64,000 nt of DNA, from the NCBI GenBank assembly GCA_010279815.1, contig QEOQ01000670.1:1271805-1335804 (forward strand), read 5' to 3'. Source of the stretch: Brachionus plicatilis. Taxonomy: Eukaryota; Rotifera; Eurotatoria; Ploima; Brachionidae. Position numbers and translations under genes: made by a program. The notes beneath the pieces were generated by a model, which searched no databases, was not told the DNA's origin, and saw only the letters and a program-made list of their open reading frames with translations. Positions 1 through 12,745 of the stretch are shown piece after piece. Position 1 is the first letter of the stretch; the number at the start of each line of letters is the position of its first letter.

Positions 1-8
1 CATTTTTA

Positions 9-3000
9 TTACAACCGGGTTATGTTTTCACCAGAAGAAAGGTGCGTTTCCTTTTTGTTCATTCTTTCTATCGGTGATTCATTGCCAACATGGTTAAGAA
101 CACCGGCCGATTTGCTCAGGTGCAAAGAATATAAACTATTAATAGCGGCATCTGGATCCAGTGCACTATTGAATAAATATTTTTTGTCCAAATCCAATTT
201 TTTCTGATTTAATTTATCTACAAGCTCATTTTTATACAACAATAATTGCTTTTTATTAAAAAAAAAAAAATTAAAAAAAATTTTTAAAAAAGTTTAATTA
301 CTTTTTCTTTATATTCTTTTAGACTTTTCATTGATGTCTCAGTAATCTGTTTAATTAACTTTTGTTTTACTTTCATCAACTCATCAAGCTTAGAGCTCTC
401 ATTAACCGCATATGACACTGATTCTTTTTCGATTTTTCTTGCCAATCTAATTTAAAATTATTGATTTTAAATTTGAAAAAAAAATTTTCCAAAATTAAAA
501 AATACCTGGCAAATTCTTCCTTATCCTGGACTGTTTCACTCAGGAGTTTTTTTTTCGATTTTATTAATTGATGAGTTTGTTTATTAACTAGAGAGTTTTC
601 TTTTTCCGAGCGAATTTTCAACTGTTGCATCCGGCTTTCCTGAATTTCTGCCAAAGTCTTTTCCAATCTAATGTAAAGCTAAAAAAATTAAATAAATTTT
701 TTTTTTAAATTTTAATTCTAGATAGTTACTGTTTGTAAACAAACAAGGCGCAAATTACGAATTTTAACGTAGGTTTCCTCATAAACAACTTTCATTCGGT
801 TGACATATTTTTCAGTAGTTGTCAGATTCATATTTTTCAAAGAGACATCAAAATCAATAGATGATCTGGACGTTTTAAGGGCGAAAAGCTTTCGTTTTTT
901 ATCCGGCTTCAGTTTTTGTTTGCTGTGATCCGTTCTCTGGCGGTCAAGCTCAAGTATCAAATTTTCATTCAGCTCTTTGATTTTCTTAGAAAAATATTAA
1001 TAAAAAAATTATATTAAATTTTTATTTTTAATCTTAAAAACTTTTTCAGCTTCTTTTTCCAAACGCTGGCATTTTTTCCCACAATTTTGAAGTATATTTT
1101 GGTTATTCTTCATTTTTATGAGGTCTTCCAGATCGATTTCGGCAAACAGAGTTGGGTCATTCAGCAACGAAAAGCTTCTTTTGGTCTTTTCGAGACTTTC
1201 ATAGTCATTGAAAAAAAGCGACTGAGACCTCGGTATATTGAACATGCTGCTACTTAGCAGCTTGGTATTTAACAAATCTGATTTTCTAATTTGGTTGTAT
1301 TTTTCACATGAAATGGAGTAGCGGTTCTCCCGCAGGTTCAAATTGGCCATGCTTTCACAGTTAAGAAATTTAAGATCATTATCTATTAAGTTGATCAAAT
1401 TAGAAACACTTTTGGATATTTTATTATGTTGGACTTCCGGCTCATCTTCCAAATCATACAAAACATTCTCTTTTGATGAACTCTTTTTAAAAATGGATTA
1501 ACGGATTTTTTTTAATTTCACAAAAAATTAAAATTAATAAAATAATGAAAAAAAGTTAGTATTTTGGTTAAATTTATTCTAATTTATTTGGTTAAAAAAG
1601 TGATTTTATATTAATATTTGATTTTAAGCTTTTAATTAAAATTCAAAAATGACTTATAATCGAGTAGTTTGAAATAAATCCTGAAAAATTTAATTTTTAG
1701 AGAAATTAAAATCAAAATTTTGGTATTGGTCATCAAAATTTGCCTTTTAATAATTGTTTCCTCAAATAAACATTTCTGATTTCCTTGTCTTTTCTATTTC
1801 TTGTTTAATTTAGCTTGTTTATTAAAAATTATTAAAAAAATTACTTCCTGTAAATAATTTAAATTGTGTCTAGCTAATTTTAGACTAAAAAAAAATTTTT
1901 TTTCAAATAAAAATTTCAATTAATTTTTCTAAATTTTGAATGACTCAGTGAACCAAAATTTTTGCTGCGAAAATTTTTTTTCATATAAAAAATTCTTTAC
2001 AGCTCAATATTAAAAGTTAAATCTACTAACCTCGTTTGTGTCATCAGTAAGATTTTTAACAATTTCATCTTTTGTCAATTTTGACACAAAACTAATTGGG
2101 TTGACGAGTGCAGAGGCAAATTCTTAACAAAAAAAAAACTGTCAATTAAAAACGTATATAAATTGCTTTACCTTCATATTCTTCTGGGATATAGTCCCCT
2201 AGTTGAATATTAACAAACAAACTGCTCATCAACAACTGCTGATTACTCTCATTTTTAAGACAAATAAATCTAAAGCCTGGTTTCAGACCAACAACTGGAA
2301 GAATTCTTTGACCAATTTGTTTAGCTTGATCGTCAAAGGCTGTTATTTTTAATAATGCCAATTCAGGCATTATAATCTAAAATTAATAAAAAATAAATTA
2401 AAATTTTATTATTTAATTATTTTAATTACTTTTTTAAAACGATACCCGCAAGGATCTGAATAAATGACACTAAAATATTTTGAAGACAAAGCCTTGACTC
2501 GGTGAGCTTTTTGGCCCCTTACCGAATCGGCCGGTAAGCCGTACATTTCCACAGTTACCGAATAACCTGTTCTCTTTTCTTCACTACGAACATGGTTTAA
2601 AAATATTCCGCTAATTATCTAAATAAAAGTAAAAGACTAAAATTCAATCATGCATCAAAGTACCCTAATGCTGAGGGTGGAAGCTACAATTCCATCTATG
2701 GGATTTTCAGTCAGAGGATCAAAATTTCTGCTAACATCCATGCGACGCATTAATTCTGGCTTGAGCAAGTATCCACAACGATTGCTATATTCAAATTTGC
2801 CAAGGTTTAATTGCATCCCGAGGTCTAAAATTAAGGAAATTATTATTTTTTAATAAATAAAAAAATAATTGCCTAAAGTTTGAAAATTCATCGAAACCAT
2901 TTGACAACCCACATTCCAGAATATCTAAATTTTTTAATATTAAATTTCTTTCTGAATAAAAATTTTATTTTTAATTTTTTTTACTTGAGGGATAAAATTA

Positions 3001-6000
3001 TCGGATGATATCCGAGTCCCTTTAGGGTATATTCGACTAAATTGTCTTTTATTATAACTTTAAAATTTTGAATTTAATATTTTGAATTTTTTCTTTCATT
3101 TAATTGAAAATACTTGACAAATTCACATGATTTATCTTTATGCAAATTAAAAGCGCTTGTTTCAACAAAAGAAAACATTTCGTATGTTCGATTTTTTCCT
3201 ATTTTAAAAAATTAAAAAAAATCATAAATTTTAAAAATTTAAAAAAACTTTGTGCAATTTCAAAAGATCGAAAGGTGGCTGGTTGTAGATAGTTTACCAG
3301 CTGAGCCATTTCTATAGTTGATACTTCCTGATTACCTGACGAGTCCTTTTTTTAAAGAGAATTTAAAAGTCCAAAATTTTCAATAAGGTATTACTGAAAT
3401 GCTGGATAGATGTGGACCTACAGGCTTTTTGTATAAAGCTTCATCTTTTTCGCTATCAGAACTATCACTGTTGGTGGCGACACTTTCCATGCGAGGTAAA
3501 TTCGCTTCTTGATTTGACTCGCTTGAAATTGAACATAACTTTTCATTTTGGTCAGAAACCGAGCGCGAGAAATTCTGACCATTACCATTGCGATTGACAT
3601 TTGTTTGCAGTACTTAAAAAATATTAATTTATTTTCATAAAACAAGCTAAAAAATAAAAATTGTGTAAAAATATTGAAAAAAAATATTTATGTGAATATA
3701 TTTTTTGACTATCGCTAATGAAAAATAACATGTATATTGCGAATTTTAAAATCTTTTCTATCGATAGATAAAAAAATTTTCAAAATAATATTTTAAATTA
3801 TTTTTTTTTATTAATTTTCAACTTGGAAAATATTTTCTTTATTGAAAAATAATTTATTTATTTTTTTGAAACAATTAATGAAAAAAAATGTTTAAAAGTA
3901 ATGTCTATGTGAATATCTTTTTTGACTATTGATGATGAAAAATATATTTATATTGGGAAGTTAAAAAAATTTTTGATCATTAGATGAATAAATTTTTAAA
4001 ATTACTTTTTAACTTATTTCGTAATATAATTAATATAAGAAAATTAAATAACAGATCATAACTCCCCTAAGTGTAGGTAAAATTCAAAATGATTTTGTTA
4101 TATTTATTTTTTGAAAAAAAAAATGTAAAAGAAGCTTAAAAAGTTAAATTTTATTTAGAAAAAAGTATTATTATTTTCAAATTATTCTTTTGGACTTAAA
4201 GTTAAAATTTTTAATGATTTTTCCAAAATCAAACATCAAATAAACTTGATTTTATATATTAAATATAATTTATTAGTTTATTCCATATATGTTTATAAAT
4301 ATTCTTACAATTAAAAATAAACATTTAAAAAAACTACTAAATATTCCATTTAGAATTAAATATAATCAAACAATTATTTACCTTTTGAGGATTTTTTTCT
4401 AAATTTGATCAAAATTTTGTACTTTAAATCTTCTGGAGAAGGAAGAGAAACTCCGGGCTTGAGCTAACAAAAATTAAGATTTTCTTTGAAAATAATTGAG
4501 CAAATTACTGGATGTTCCGACAGCGGTTCAATTAAAAGTTTGTCACCTAAAATTTCCTTTAAATATTTGACCATTTTTTCTTGCATTCGTTTGCCGCAGT
4601 AATTTTCAAACGAAAGCAATACCGGATACGGAGAAGTCTTAAATGCGGACTCGTTAATGGCATGTATGGCCTCGTGGAAAAAAATTTTTGTACACCAAGT
4701 TCTGCCATGAGTAATAATGGGTTCATCTGAACTATCGTCTTCGTGGCAATCAAGCTCGATGCAGCGGCAACCACTAAGAAGCACTTGCCGGTACATTTCT
4801 GGATCACTTTTTCCTGTCAGCTGATGTCCTGTCAAATAGGTGTTGTGACTCGAGTTAATGAAGTAATGACTCAATGGATGGTTCATGTCGTGATCCTGCA
4901 GCTCATATTTTTTCGGATCAACAACTTCGTTTTCAAAGTCCATCAAATACCGCAACAACCCCTCGCTCGACAACTTTTCTAATCAATTTTTCAATTAATT
5001 TTCTAATTTTTTTAAAAATTTTTTATAAAAATTACTTTTTTTTCTAAAAGAATCGTCTATTTCAAATTTTTGAATCAATTCGGTAGCTTTTTGCAGGGAG
5101 TAAAATGGGTATAAGAGCTCATTTAAACTCGGATCTCTTTGTTCTTTGTTAAGAAATTGCTCAAATTTTTCGGCATTCAAATATTGCTTTGATTTTGTAG
5201 CGCTACAATTAAATTTTTTTCATTAAAAGTTTAAAAAATTTTGAAATTTTATTTAATTTTTCCTAAAAAAAGTCAAAGAAAAAAAACAATCACGACATGC
5301 TTAACTCGGACAACACTTAAATTAAACTTACTCTTTCCAGCTGGTTAAATCAAGATTAAAAAAGATAAAATGTGAAATTTGAACATGTTTTAATTTTATT
5401 TTAATTTGAAAAATTTCAGCTTACTAATTCAAAAATATAGGATCAATATCACGAGTTGATGTTAGAGTCACTATTAGCTTAAAAAATTTTTCTATACTAA
5501 AATTTTTTTCATCCATTAAATCATTCTATTAAAAAAAATTGAAATTTTGATGAAAATTTTTACTTATTTTTCTCAATTGAATTATTACTTTTCCGTATGG
5601 AAGACCAACGGAATGTAGTGCAGCATAGACATTGTTTCTTTCAGCTTCACTCGACTTACCACTTGACACAAGAGAATCGACAAGACTTGATAATTATTTT
5701 TTTTATTGAAAATTATAAATTATTTTCAAAATAATTTACGTTTTGACAGGAAGCTTGAATTCGTGACTCTTGCTGTCCATTACAGCTCGGCCGTATAAAA
5801 GACAGCTTCTTAGCTTGACCAGATTTTCCCAAGGTGATAAATTTAGCATTCTTTGATTGGTAATGCATTTGAACAAAAAATTAGTCCAAGACTTTGAAAC
5901 AAAGTTAGATTTTGGTAAAGAAATTTTTCATTTTATTTTACTTGAATTATATCAACAGCATTTTCAGCCACAGATACAAAATTGATTATTTGTATACTGC

Positions 6001-7775
6001 AAAAATCAGGGCCGTAGTAAATCGACAGTGTTCGCTCTTGTAATGATCCTGTCGACTTTCCAGCAAATAAAATTTCTTTGGAATTGTCATCCTAAAATTG
6101 ACATAATTCAATTTTATTTTAACAAAAAATTTCGTATTACTTTAGGAACAGAAGCATATTTTCCGGTTTTTACGTCACGTATACATGTTATTTCCAAAAA
6201 ATCAGATATCTTTTAATAATATTTTAATTTATTATTTTATTTAAATTTTAAATTTGGCGAATATTTCCTTTAGTGAAAATTTCATCCTTTTATTTGCCCA
6301 AAAATATTTTTTTTCATTGATCAAAAAGAGAAAAAAAAGAAATAATCAATAATATCTGATTTGATTCAAATTAAAAAAAATATAGATTTTATTTTTGGTA
6401 AAAAAGGTGAAGGTGAATTAGAGGATGCAACACTTTTTTGAATTTTTTAAAAATTTTTTATAAAATTTTAAAGAGAGAAATATCTTTATTCTCTTTGTAC
6501 TAAATTTCACAACGCAAATACAATTCAAATAAAAAATAAAAGAAATGAATTTTTAATTTTTAACTTAAAAATTATTAATTTGCCTTTTAAAAATAATTTA
6601 TTTATTTTTATTAAAAAAAAATTTTTAAAAAAATTAAATAAAATTGTTAAAAAATTTTTAAAGAAATGTTTATGTGAATATCTTTTTTGACAACCGCTGA
6701 TGTTAATGTTGAGAATTTAAAAAATTTGATCAAATAATATATATTTTGATCAATAGATAAATACATTTTTAAATTATTTCTTTTAAATTATTAGTTATTT
6801 TGTATAAAATTGAAAAAAAATTAATCCAGGAAAATTAAAAAAAAAGATCATAGATCTGCTAAGTCTAGATACATTCAAAATGATGTCGCTTCATTTATTT
6901 TTTGAAAAGAAATTTCAAAGTAGCTTAAAATGTTAAATTTCACTAAAGTAAAAAAATAGTTTTATTTTCAAAGTATTCTTCTGACAAATTTTAAGTTAAA
7001 ATTTTTTATTATTTTTTCAAAATCAAACCTTAAAAAAAACTGATTTTATAAATTAAATTTGATAATTTATTTTTTATTTGTTTAAAAAATATTTCACAAC
7101 GCACAAAGTGTTATTCAAAATTATATCTTTATTTAAAAAAAAATAATAAAAAATTGAGCTCTTATTTATAATTATTACATTATTGCTTTGCTTTTATTGA
7201 TCTAAATTGAATTGATTGCTGATCCAACTTAAAAACTTGGTTTAATAAATTTTTGTGATAAGAACTCTTATTTTTATTTAAAAAAAAAACAATTGTCTAA
7301 AATAACATTATTCAATCTATTTTAGACTTTTTTGCTTTTAATTTTATTTAGCAATCAAAAACTTAAATCAAATTAATTTTGCAAAACTTTATTGTTTATT
7401 AATTGAACAAATCTCAAAGACATTAATTTAATTTTTGTCATTTTTAATTACTTATGTTTTTTTGTTCAAATTAAGCTGTCAAAAGCAGTCTATTAACCCT
7501 AGTCAAATTAAAATAATAAAATAAATTAGAATACTTTGTTCCAATCTCGCCAGTAGATGATAAAACCCTTCGGGTCAGTTCTGAGAGTAACAAAAACTGG
7601 TGAACTCTTTTCACTAGAATTGCTCGGCTAAAAAAGAAACTAGATAAAATTCTCTTGTTAAAAAAATCCAAATTACTTCAGTCCATTTAAGAAAATTGTT
7701 ATTTGCGAGCATAAGTGGCAAGGGGCTCTCAAGCTTGAGTCTGGTAGAAAACATCGCAGTTTGAGCTAATGCCAT
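9..7775 (-). CDS. Phosphoinositide phospholipase C, beta class (complete, 24 exons)
   Basis: Hydrolyses PIP2 to IP3 and diacylglycerol at the plasma membrane downstream of Gq. I resolve 24 exons (7775-7677, 7627-7535, 6209-6141, 6091-5942, 5891-5740, 5685-5564, 5496-5425, 5202-5036, 4973-4509, 4463-4382, 3612-3395, 3345-3249, 3198-3114, 3045-2985, 2924-2873, 2824-2664, 2618-2430, 2376-2172, 2122-2031, 1482-1042, 984-730, 678-506, 446-302, 248-9). They sum to 1,294 codons plus a stop with all phases matching. Order: PH domain (about residues 20-140), EF hands (150-315), X box (320-475) with catalytic His in SSHNTYL (about 351) and THG (about 397) and metal ligands in IELD, acidic Ser/Asp linker (490-560), Y box ([17 protein letters not shown]), C2 domain (690-850), then the long basic coiled-coil tail (880-1294) that defines the beta class. 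The protein ends ITRL, a class I PDZ ligand. The intron at 2872-2825 begins GC instead of GT. ATG at 7775 opens the first exon, which ends in FLKWTE as in PLC-beta. Other PLC classes are excluded by the tail. Confidence 0.95.
3890..4275. repeat. Diverged direct repeat, copy A (PLC-beta intron)
   Basis: A stretch of about 390 bp in the intron 3613-4381 resembles 6660-7070 in the same orientation. Shared landmarks are a tatgtgaatatcttttttga motif, a gatcata...ctaagt segment, ttcaaaatgat, and a closing tccaaaatcaaac...gattttat. A shorter third match to the first part lies at about 3690-3800. No coding potential or clear terminal repeats were seen. Confidence 0.6.
6660..7070. repeat. Diverged direct repeat, copy B (PLC-beta intron 2)
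   Basis: Partner of the repeat at 3890-4275, lying in the 1.3-kb second intron (7534-6210). The order of shared blocks is the same in both copies, with many small indels, so this is an old duplication or an old dispersed element rather than low-complexity chance similarity. Confidence 0.6.
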
Positions 7776-9983
7776 TGTGCCAATAAACGTAATTAAATTG
7801 ATATATTATTAATGATTTTCGTTGGATAAATATCTGATTAGTTTGAAAAATCGCTTCTACTTTTTTTCTACAACTATTTAATTATATCTCATAATAATTA
7901 TATTTACATAACATTTTCGAATAAAACTTTTTTTTTCTAAATTCTGAAAAAATAAAAGGAGAATTTTTTAACAAAAATATTTTTCTAGTAGAAAAAAAAA
8001 ACATGTAAAAAACCATTATGGAATATAATTGCCATAAATTAAATATTTATCTGCTCTTCATGGACACCATCAAAAATAATTGCTTCAGACTTTATTCAGC
8101 TCAATCTTTATTACCAGTTGCAAAGAAATCGGAATAAATCATCGATTTAAATAAATGAGAATATAAACAAGAAAAAACTTCCTATCCAGATTCGAAATAG
8201 CTTCTGGATCCACGAAAGGACGCCCGTTTGCTCCATATTCATAAACTTGTTAATTTAAGCTTACCAGGCGCACTCTAATTAAAAATTTTTGAGAAAAAAA
8301 GCTGCTTTTTAAATCGAAATAAATTGATGATTCATTCATTTTTTTATTTCCCCAAGTCTTTTGTTGAATTGTTCGCTCGAAAAAATCCTGCATTTATCTT
8401 TTTTTATTTTAATGATGCATTTTTATTTGAATTGAAAATCAAAAAAATAAAACTATTTCTAAGTTTTGATTGAAATTTTAAAATTATAATTTAAAGGTAT
8501 GATATTATGTAGAAATTTGGATCATTTGCATACTTTAATTAAATAACTTGTAAAAAATTTTAATTTTTTTTGTTGAGATAAGCAACAACAACGTTTCAAA
8601 AGGAAAGGAAAAAAAGACTTTTTAATTAATAAAGAAAAAATCTATAGCTGACAGTCGAATGGCATCAATTGATAAATGTTTTTTTCAATTAATAAAATTG
8701 AGCCTCATTAGCTTTGTTTGATGATTTTAATAAATCATTCTCAAGGAAAAAATCAAATAAAAAAAAAATAATTTTGTTGCAAAATTTAATAACTTAAATA
8801 GGCAAATTGAGATAAAGACTGTGGGTGAATTATTGACAATATTGAAAATAAAAACTGAGCCAATTTGCATGAATAAACTAAGATATAAAGCGAATTAGAA
8901 ATGCGAATATGGAAATTATCTTCTAGATGTTTATTATGTTAATAAACATTTTAAAAGAATAATCCTTCAGCACTTTTCAAATCCGACAGGTCTTCTCTTT
9001 AAGCTTTTGTAATCCATCGACTTAATTGCTTGGTAAAATGCAATCAATCAAATTTCCACAACCTAATTATTTTAATCTCTACTAAAAATATTTAAAAACT
9101 TCTTGAAATTTTGTTTTAAATGGCAAAATATTTTTACTATAAGATCACTTACTCCTTTATCGATATTTTTTTTTACTAAATATCAATTCTTCTATAAATT
9201 TTTTTTTCTATTTTTTCCATATTAATTTTTTTTGAATAAGGAGAATTTAAAGAAAGTTAAATATTTTAGCAAAAAAAATAATTTTATTTTTTAAATGATG
9301 AAAATTTTTAAATTGTTTTTGTTGCTTTTAAAAATTTTTTGGAACATAAGCTCCAAATAAATCTGAAATTTGACAACTCCTTTTGATTAATATCATTAAA
9401 CAATTAAATTCGAGTATTTCTAAATAATAACTTTTGAGAAAAATCAAAATTTAAATCCATTTTTTTATTAATTACCCTAAACTAAAAATTAAAATTTCAA
9501 CAAAAATTAAAATAAAACAAAATGAGGCTTTTCCCAAGTTAGATTTATAATTACAGTTTAAAAAAATGAGCAATTAGAGCAATTAGTTTAATTTCAGAAT
9601 TATCAGTAAAATAAACACCGGAATGACGATTTTGATATCAAAATTTGCCTCGGTATAAAATTCATATAACATTTTTTCTAATTGTCATAGAAACTGATAA
9701 GATAATTGATTATCTCATTCGATCGTATTTTACTTCTGCTGTTCCAAAAGTGGAATACGCATAAATCAAGTTAACATGATAAATTCTACCTTTCATTCTG
9801 CTAATCAAATTTATTAAATAAAAAAAAAAGTATACATTTAAAATCATAAAATAAATCACTGATAATATGAATCAATAAATGTCATTTAAAGCTTTGCTAA
9901 TATTTTTTTATAAATATATTTAACTTATTGAAAAACATTTTGAGAATTAAAAAATAAACTTATTTTTATTAATTTCGAGTAAA
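7776..9983. other. Intergenic region, PLC-beta / SLC5 (divergent promoters)
   Basis: A+T-rich DNA between two divergently transcribed genes, so it should hold both promoters. I see no convincing exon, RNA gene, tandem repeat or transposon terminus in it. Confidence 0.5.
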
Positions 9984-12745
9984 ATGAAAAATTCCAGCGA
10001 TTCATCACATCACTTGCAGGGTCTTGATTACATAATTTTTATTCTGATGTTGTGTATATCAACTGGAATTGGAATATTTTTCGGCTGTTTTGGCAAAAAA
10101 TTGGAGGCAAATAGTGTTTTTGTAGTTGATAGATCGATGGGTTCGATTCCCGTATCTATGAGTCTTTTTGCCAGTTTCATTTCGAGTGCTACCATTCTCG
10201 GTACACCTTTGGAAGTTTATAACAGTGGAATTATGTTTATGTGGTCCATAGTCGGCTTTGCGATCAGCTGTATCATTACTTGCCAAGTATTTGTACCCCT
10301 TTTCATCAGACTTGGCTACACATCTGCCTACGAGGTTCAAATTAATAAAAAATTCTAAAATTTTAACTTATTCTAGGTTTTGATTTAAAAGTATTTGGAA
10401 AAACGTTTTGATAAAAAAGTAAAATATCTGGCAACAGCTATTTTTATTACTCAAACAGTAAGTATTTTATTCCAGGGTGTAAAGATAAAATTTTTAATTA
10501 AATTTCACCATCTAGTTGTTGTATTTGGCATTTGTGCTCTATGGACCAGCTGTGGCCATTCATACAGCCACGAAAATGAACCTATGGGTTTTGGTCATAA
10601 CTATAGGAGTTATATCTACATTTTATACCACAGTGGTATTCATATATTTGTTTGAATTGATAAACTTAGATACCATTCTATTGATTTTTCTATTTTTTTT
10701 TTTGAAGAAATTATCAATTTGTGTTTTTATAAGGCAAATTTTTTCAAACTTTAGAATATTTTGGCATTTAAAATAAAATTTGCTCTTGAGTCTAAAGTCA
10801 AATTTTGCAATTTGAATAATTAAAAAAAATTTCAAAGATTTTGTGACTTAAAAACTAAGAGGCTAAATGATTTTTTAATTAATCTAGGGCGGAATGGTGA
10901 CGGTGATGTGGACAGATGTTTTTCAGGTCTTGGTTATATGCTTCGGAATAGTTTTAATTTTAATGGTTGGTCTAAATAAATCCGGAGGGCTAAGCCGAGT
11001 TATAGAAACAAATTGGTCATACAACCGCATTCAATTATTCAAGTTGGAATTAAATTTTTTTTAAAACTTAATAAATAAACTTAATAAGCTTGGACATAAA
11101 TCCAAATAGTAGACATACTATTTTGAGTTTGACACTTGGCTATGGTTTCCAATGGCTAGGGATATTTGGTGCCAATCAGTCCCAAATTCAAAGATACATG
11201 TGTGCCTCATCTTTAAAAGTTGCCAAAAGGTTTAATTTTTTATTTTAAAGATTTTTAATAAAATTTTCGGTTCTAAAGAGCGGTTTATATTAACTTGGCT
11301 ATTTACTCTTTTGTGGTTATGATTCTTCTTCTTATTGGAATGAACATATTCGCTGTGAATGATGGATGTGATATTTTAGGCAACAGAGACGGAGAAATCG
11401 TAATTGAATAAACAAAATAAATTTTTTTTTTTTACTTTGATTGAAGCTTTTTCCGGAGTTTGTGATGAACGAATTATATGACCTAAACGGACTTCCGGGT
11501 GTTTTTTTAGCCTTGCTTTTTGCAGCTTCATTAAGGTAGTTTTTTATGGTAGAATAATTATAAAATAAAAAATTTTTGCAGTTCAATTAGTAGCGGGCTT
11601 AACAGTTTGACAGCAGTGACTTTAGAGAGTATTCTCAAGGGTTTATTTAAAATGGAATTTAATGAAAAAAAATGTATACAAATGTCGATGATCTTGAGTA
11701 TTTTGTACGGAATATTAGTCCTATCATTGACTTATATACCACATTTATTGAAAGATACTTTACAGGTAGTTTTTAATTCTATTTAAAAAAAAATTATTAT
11801 TTATTATTTTGTTTATAAAGGCTGTTCTATCATTATTTAGGTAAAAAATTTAAATAATTATAATAATGTATTTATAAAACCAAAATACTGAGTTTAGATA
11901 CAATTTTATTTAATGTTATCTAAATTAATTGAAAATGTCAAAAACTTTTTTTTTTTATAATTATTATATGCTGAAATATACAAGTAAATTTATTTATGAT
12001 ATTTTAAAACAATTGTATTGATTAATTTTTTTTATATTAATAATTTGCCTGCGGGGATTTAAGTAAATAAATATTAATTTTTTAGGATGAGGCGAAATTT
12101 TGAATTTATTTTGATTTTATTATTACTCGAGAAAAAATAGAAAACAATCTTTATAATTTCTGAGATTTTGTTCCTAACTTCAGTATTTTCGTTTTTTTTA
12201 ATTAAGTAAATTGTCACATAAAATCCAATTAAATAATTTGTTATTTTATAAAATTTTCAAGTATAACATGTGGACCAATTCTAGGCATGTTCATCATCGG
12301 ATTTTTCTTTCCGTTCACAAATAGCAACGGAGCTTTCTTCGGCGGTCTACTTAGCTTTATTTTTTCGGTTTTTATCTACATAAATTTTTATGTTTTCGAG
12401 TCAAACTTGATCAAAAATATATTCAATCAAAATTGTAGCTATACTCTAAAAAACACAACTTCTAATGACTACACAATTTTAAATATTACTTACGAATGGT
12501 ATGGTTTTATAGCTGTGCTGATAGTTATAATTTTTGGTTCTGTCATTAGTTGTTTTACAAGTATAAAATAATTAATTGAAAATTTATCTTCATTTTTAAT
12601 TTTTTTTTAAGAGCCGATTAAATTGAATCTAATCCAAAGAGATTATGTTCACCCAAAATCGTTTGATTTGTACTCAAAATTGTGCAACAAAATTAGAATT
12701 GGAATTCTTGGCTTCAATCAATGCCAAACTATTGATGAAAATTAA
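9984..12745 (+). CDS. Sodium/solute symporter, SLC5 family (SMCT/SMVT-like)
   Basis: Predicted Na+-coupled plasma-membrane transporter of the SSF fold. Eleven exons (9984-10334, 10392-10457, 10516-10635, 10888-11042, 11089-11229, 11279-11399, 11447-11535, 11582-11765, 11821-11840, 12262-12560, 12612-12745) give 559 codons plus stop with consistent phases. Family signatures are VVDRSMG near the N-terminus, SAYEYLEKRF, the TGGM-equivalent TVGGMVTVMWTDVFQ, NKSGGL, GANQSQIQRY, GLPGVFLA, SSISSGLNSL and CGPILGMF. These match the monocarboxylate/multivitamin/iodide branch of SLC5 better than the glucose branch. The substrate cannot be named from sequence. Exon 9 is a 20-nt micro-exon. Splicing of the last intron at 12560/12612 avoids an in-frame TAA at 12569 and adds a family-like tail. 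Start ATG 9984 is followed by a short Ser/His-rich cytosolic end and the first hydrophobic segment. Confidence 0.92.

Noticed and set aside
3412..3645. Open frames on both strands in the PLC-beta X-Y linker region (for example 3418-3645 minus, 3412-3597 plus)
   Set aside because: The true frame is a third one, the acidic Ser-rich linker ([13 protein letters not shown]), supported by splice phase on both sides.
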